Assembly: GCA_964354625.1 (NCBI GenBank)
Contig: CAYHAK010000071.1
Coordinates: 1 to 6,420, forward strand
Direction: 5' to 3'
Source of the DNA: DATKKK01 sp964354625
GTDB taxonomy: Archaea > Thermoproteota > Bathyarchaeia > Bathyarchaeales > Bathycorpusculaceae
DNA length: 6,420 nt
In this document: positions 4,645-6,420 of the stretch, in pieces
Layout: the number at the start of each line of letters is the position of its first letter
Numbering within the stretch: the first letter of the stretch is position 1
Notes under the pieces: model-generated
Seen by the model: only the letters and a program-made list of their open reading frames with translations
Database searches by the model: none
Told to the model about the DNA's origin: nothing
Program-made: the position numbers and the translations under genes

Positions 4645-5052
4645 ATGGAAAATCTGGCTTTGAAGATAAGGCTTGCAGTCTTGTGGCTGTTTGTAGCAGT
4701 CGCTATGTCGGCGAACACGATATTGTACTTTGTTGTACCAGGTGTGATAGATGAAATACGAACGGGCGAAGTAGTAGGGATGCAAGCAACACACGAACTG
4801 TTGCTGGTAATGGCAATTACGTATTTTTGGGTTCCGTTGGTTATGGCTGTTCTCTCCCTGAGTTTGAGAGATAGAGGAAATCGATTAGCAAACATCGTCT
4901 TGGGCATTTTCTATTCGGTGTTCATTCTCTTTGAGTTGGTTATGAATGTTACAACGGTCGCCTATCCCTATCTGATACTGATGGACATTTCTGCTATTGT
5001 GGTTTCAGCCTTGATTGCGTGGTATGCATGGAAGTCTAAACAGAAAGCATGA
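4645..5052 (+). CDS. four-helix membrane protein, DUF6326-like
   Basis: ATG 4645 is chosen because GGAGG (4629-4633) lies 11 bases upstream and residues before it are not membrane-protein-like; ATG 4627 is an alternative. The 135-aa product has four hydrophobic segments: LAVLWLFVAVAMSANTILYFVV, a second after HELLLVMAITYFWVPLVMAVLSL, a third IVLGIFYSVFILFELVMNV, and a fourth LILMDISAIVVSALIAWYAW. Short loops include the basic DRGNRLAN and a C-terminal KSKQKA that should face the cytoplasm. Layout and the NRLANI motif fit the DUF6326 family of small archaeal and bacterial membrane proteins of unknown role. The gene and its promoter lie between GC-tract sites 7 and 8. The open frame upstream to 4381 crosses repeat C and is not coding. 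Confidence 0.7.
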   Translation: MENLALKIRLAVLWLFVAVAMSANTILYFVVPGVIDEIRTGEVVGMQATHELLLVMAITYFWVPLVMAVLSLSLRDRGNRLANIVLGIFYSVFILFELVMNVTTVAYPYLILMDISAIVVSALIAWYAWKSKQKA

Positions 5053-5089
5053 TTCTCCAGAAGTCATAAGAACTGATAGAGAGAACACG

Positions 5090-5101
5090 GCGCGCGCGCT
5101 A
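5090..5101 (+). repeat. GC-tract site 8 (GCGCGCGCGCTA)
   Basis: The longest perfect alternating tract. It lies 37 bases after the membrane-protein stop and exactly at the end of the minus-strand HEPN-like fragment, whose TAG stop it supplies. Confidence 0.7.
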
Positions 5102-5520
5102 AGCAAGTTTTGACAAAGAACCAACATGTGCAGCTGGATTTCTGTAGGATTGAGTGAGTTTGGATGCTTGACCTACGAACCTTTCTTGATTCATGAAATA
5201 GTCCACATCTCGGCAGGAAGAAATGTGTGTATTTAGGATCTTAAGAAAGCTAGACCTAAGGATTCTTTCTTTGCTGTGAATAAGGGTTGCAAGTGTATAC
5301 GCAATCACACCCAGCTCCGGGGGTCGAGTGTCGCGACCAAATACGTATTTGGCCATACGCCCAAAATCCCTATCCTCACAGTCTGCACTGGCTTCTCTTT
5401 CTACCTGCGGTTCATTCATAGCTTTGTTTTTCATCGGTTCCACAAATCCGATTAGGCACTGATGTTCGAAACTCTTGACTAGCTCGATTATCAGTGGCGA
5501 GAAATCGAGGTCAACCCTGT
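5099..5520 (-). pseudogene. internal fragment of a HEPN-like helical protein, cut at both ends
   Basis: About 140 residues of an all-helical protein (VDLDFSPLIIELVKSFEHQCLIGFVEP ... LTQSYRNPAAHVGSLSKLA). Near the C-terminus, YRNPAAH fits the Rx4H motif of HEPN domains, which in toxins and antiviral proteins form an RNase site; a role in RNA cleavage is inferred only. The fragment starts at GC-tract site 9 and stops at site 8, whose CTA provides the TAG. Family members normally go on after this motif with another helix, and the N-terminal start is missing. The frame extends to ATG 5578, but that part is antisense to the nuclease gene. With both ends cut at like-oriented sites it looks like a mobilised or shuffled gene piece. 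Confidence 0.6.
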
Positions 5521-5533
5521 CGCGCGCGCTATG
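5521..5533 (+). repeat. GC-tract site 9 (CGCGCGCGCTATG), junction of two broken genes
   Basis: A HEPN-like fragment points left and a nuclease gene points right; both lose their 5' ends exactly here, leaving no room for promoters or starts. Same polarity as sites 7 and 8. Confidence 0.75.
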
Positions 5534-6060
5534 GGAAATACTGGGAGGAAGCCGACCTTGTGACAGATTTAGTGTCATACATCAAGAAGTATCTTCCTCA
5601 GGGATATGAAGCCCATCAAGATGTTACATTAACCCCTAAGGAGTGGGATATGAAACAGACAACGCAGCTGAAGAAAGAAAAGCACAAGTGGCCTATAGTC
5701 GACATCATAATATGTGAATCAGCCGCAAATGAGGGAGACAAAGATACGACTCTGTTCAGCCTTTTCGCAGAGGTGAAATTCTCATATCCTTTTGGCAAGG
5801 CCAAGAGTCGCAGACCTGAGGCACGCCTTGGCTTGATAAAGCATGATCTAGAACGTCTAAGAGAGTTCAAGAACCTCGAAATATGCAGGGAAGCTCACTT
5901 CTGCTATCTCGATGAACACCACCCAAAAAACAAAAGAGAACTGCTGAACAAGACATTCAGGAAGTACGAGAAAACTGTCACAGTTCACGCTCTATATCCT
6001 AGAGGCTTCCTTGAAATAGGTCCTGACTGGCACGTTCATCTCGTGCGCGACTCCCCTTAG
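5530..6060 (+). CDS. PD-(D/E)XK-like nuclease, 5'-truncated
   Basis: Protein-like sequence begins right at GC-tract site 9 (YGKYWEEADLVTDLVSYIKKYLP) and runs to TAG 6058-6060. No start with a ribosome site is visible; GTG 5560 could serve, and the frame is open back to 5494, but that upstream part is antisense to the HEPN-like fragment. The active-site pattern is present: a helix with Glu near the front, PIVDIIICES (metal-binding Asp), and FAEVKFSYPFGK (the ExK motif), followed by Arg/Lys-rich helices (HDLERLREFKNL) and strands ending in DWHVHLV. This suits a restriction-endonuclease-like fold of about 180 aa. DNA cleavage, perhaps in defence, is inferred. Probably only some N-terminal residues are lost, so activity is conceivable if it is expressed. 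Confidence 0.65.
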   Translation, partial: YGKYWEEADLVTDLVSYIKKYLPQGYEAHQDVTLTPKEWDMKQTTQLKKEKHKWPIVDIIICESAANEGDKDTTLFSLFAEVKFSYPFGKAKSRRPEARLGLIKHDLERLREFKNLEICREAHFCYLDEHHPKNKRELLNKTFRKYEKTVTVHALYPRGFLEIGPDWHVHLVRDSP

Positions 6061-6072
6061 TCTTAAGAAGAA

Positions 6073-6098
6073 AACGACTAGTTCGTTCAATCTTTCTT
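6073..6098 (+). terminator. possible terminator of the nuclease gene
   Basis: AACGA (6073-6077) and TCGTT (6083-6087) pair around a 5-base loop, 12 bases after the stop, followed by CAATCTTTCTTC. The stem is short. A second inverted repeat (AACGGGATC/GATCCGTT, one bulged G, 6146-6171) followed by a pyrimidine run is an alternative. Confidence 0.3.
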
Positions 6099-6234
6099 CA
6101 TGGAGAAAGTGATACACTACTAGAACCAGAACAGAAGATGACAAGAACGGGATCCTAGTGTCTGATCCGTTTCTCCCTTAGAAGCAAGCATCAGACTTAT
6201 AACACAGAACTGCCCTCGCATCCGCTCTGACTTC

Positions 6235-6420
6235 TGAATTCTATTTCTAAATAAGGAAAAATCCTTGAAATTCCATTTTCTCTTCCCGGTTAGAAAATTA
6301 GAATTTAGAAATTAAACTGTGTTACCTTGATTTGATGAAAGAGCGTAATGGTTGAATAGCGCGCGTTATGTGATATTCATTATGCGTGAGAGGTATTTGG
6401 TTTTCACTGGGAGGCCTAAT
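6235..6420 (+). repeat. dispersed repeat copy D (long form), runs off the window
   Basis: It aligns with copy A in order: the AATTCTATTT / CTAAATAAGGAA block, a second AATTCCATTTTC block, GTTACCTTGAT (6321-6331), TGAATAGC (6353-6360), TTATGCG, GAGAGG and GGGAGGCC. Inside it AAGGA-AAAA-TCCTT (6252-6265) forms a small hairpin. The terminal GTGCGCAC-type hairpin of the other copies would lie beyond 6420. GC-tract site 10 follows its TGAATAGC. Confidence 0.65.
6359..6370 (+). repeat. GC-tract site 10 (GCGCGCGTTATG) inside repeat copy D
   Basis: Identical over 12 bases to site 3. It directly follows TGAATA of copy D; in copy A the same point reads TGAATAGCAAACATC with no GC tract. Confidence 0.7.

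Larger units (their letters stand above)
6061..6420. other. intergenic region with hairpins and repeat copy D
   Basis: There is no gene after the nuclease stop. Two small inverted repeats lie downstream, at 6073-6087 and 6146-6171. From 6235 on the sequence is repeat copy D with GC-tract site 10. No tRNA or other RNA gene is evident. Confidence 0.5.

Noticed and set aside
722..5529. Restriction-ligation or Hi-C chimera as the origin of the GC tracts
   Set aside because: Only site 8 has the exact 10-base form that filled-in GCGCGC ends would give; tract lengths vary from 6 to 10 and the right flanks share T(A/T)-type bases, which ligation would not create. It cannot be excluded without reads.
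722..6370. Canonical integron attC sites or a CRISPR array
   Set aside because: GTTATG in some sites recalls the GTTRRRY core, but no matching RYYYAAC with paired inner boxes was found. Repeats are few, imperfect and 470-700 bases apart, so CRISPR does not fit.

Overview
The window looks archaeal, most likely a TACK-type mesophile such as a Bathyarchaeia lineage; the lineage is an inference from protein style. The archaeal signs are an SSV-type integrase reading out of a tRNA 3' half, BRE/TATA-like promoters (for example CGGAAAAGTTATAG before a membrane-protein gene), possibly leaderless starts, and GGAGG ribosome sites at some other genes. It is accessory DNA: short genes, broken genes, gene strand changing often, and repeats in the spacers.

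Layout, left to right. Bases 1-47 are the 3' half of a tRNA-Val(GAC) gene on the minus strand. An archaeal tyrosine integrase reads through it in frame (3-740) and is cut off before its catalytic tyrosine. Next come a repeat-rich GC tract (730-843), a possible AbrB-like remnant (874-963), a 54-aa cysteine-rich protein (994-1158) and, convergent with it, an unrecognised 124-aa protein (1178-1552). A one-gene unit encodes a 99-aa CxxC/CxxC protein (1841-2140). A DUF4365 nuclease-like protein with a TPR-like tail follows (2207-3070). An AT-rich spacer (3071-3531) carries repeat copy A. On the minus strand lie two tiny Lys/Arg-rich genes (3532-3717), repeat copy B and an intact FMN nitroreductase (3849-4343). 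On the plus strand are repeat copy C and a four-helix membrane protein like DUF6326 (4645-5052). The right end holds an internal fragment of a HEPN-like gene (minus, 5099-5520) joined head to head with a 5'-truncated PD-(D/E)XK-like nuclease (plus, 5530-6060), then a spacer with repeat copy D that runs off the window.

The most unusual property is a set of ten (GC)n tracts containing GCGCGC, at about 722, 1716, 1802, 2149, 3450, 3526, 4450, 5090, 5521 and 6359. Well under one is expected by chance at this base composition. They sit at gene boundaries or exactly at points where genes are broken, and nine of ten are followed on the plus strand by T (consensus about GCGCGC-GYTATG), so they share one polarity. 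They divide the window into nine segments, some with one complete gene and others with cut genes. This looks like a directional array of joined modules, reminiscent of integron cassettes but without a canonical attC. A second repeat family (A-D, also all in one orientation) has a terminal hairpin with a compensatory base-pair change, and in two copies the GC tract sits at the same place in the repeat. Several segments carry defence-type domains (DUF4365, PD-(D/E)XK-like, HEPN-like), so the region may be a defence or mobile-element island built from modules. That is an inference; assembly or library chimerism at GC tracts is the main rival explanation.
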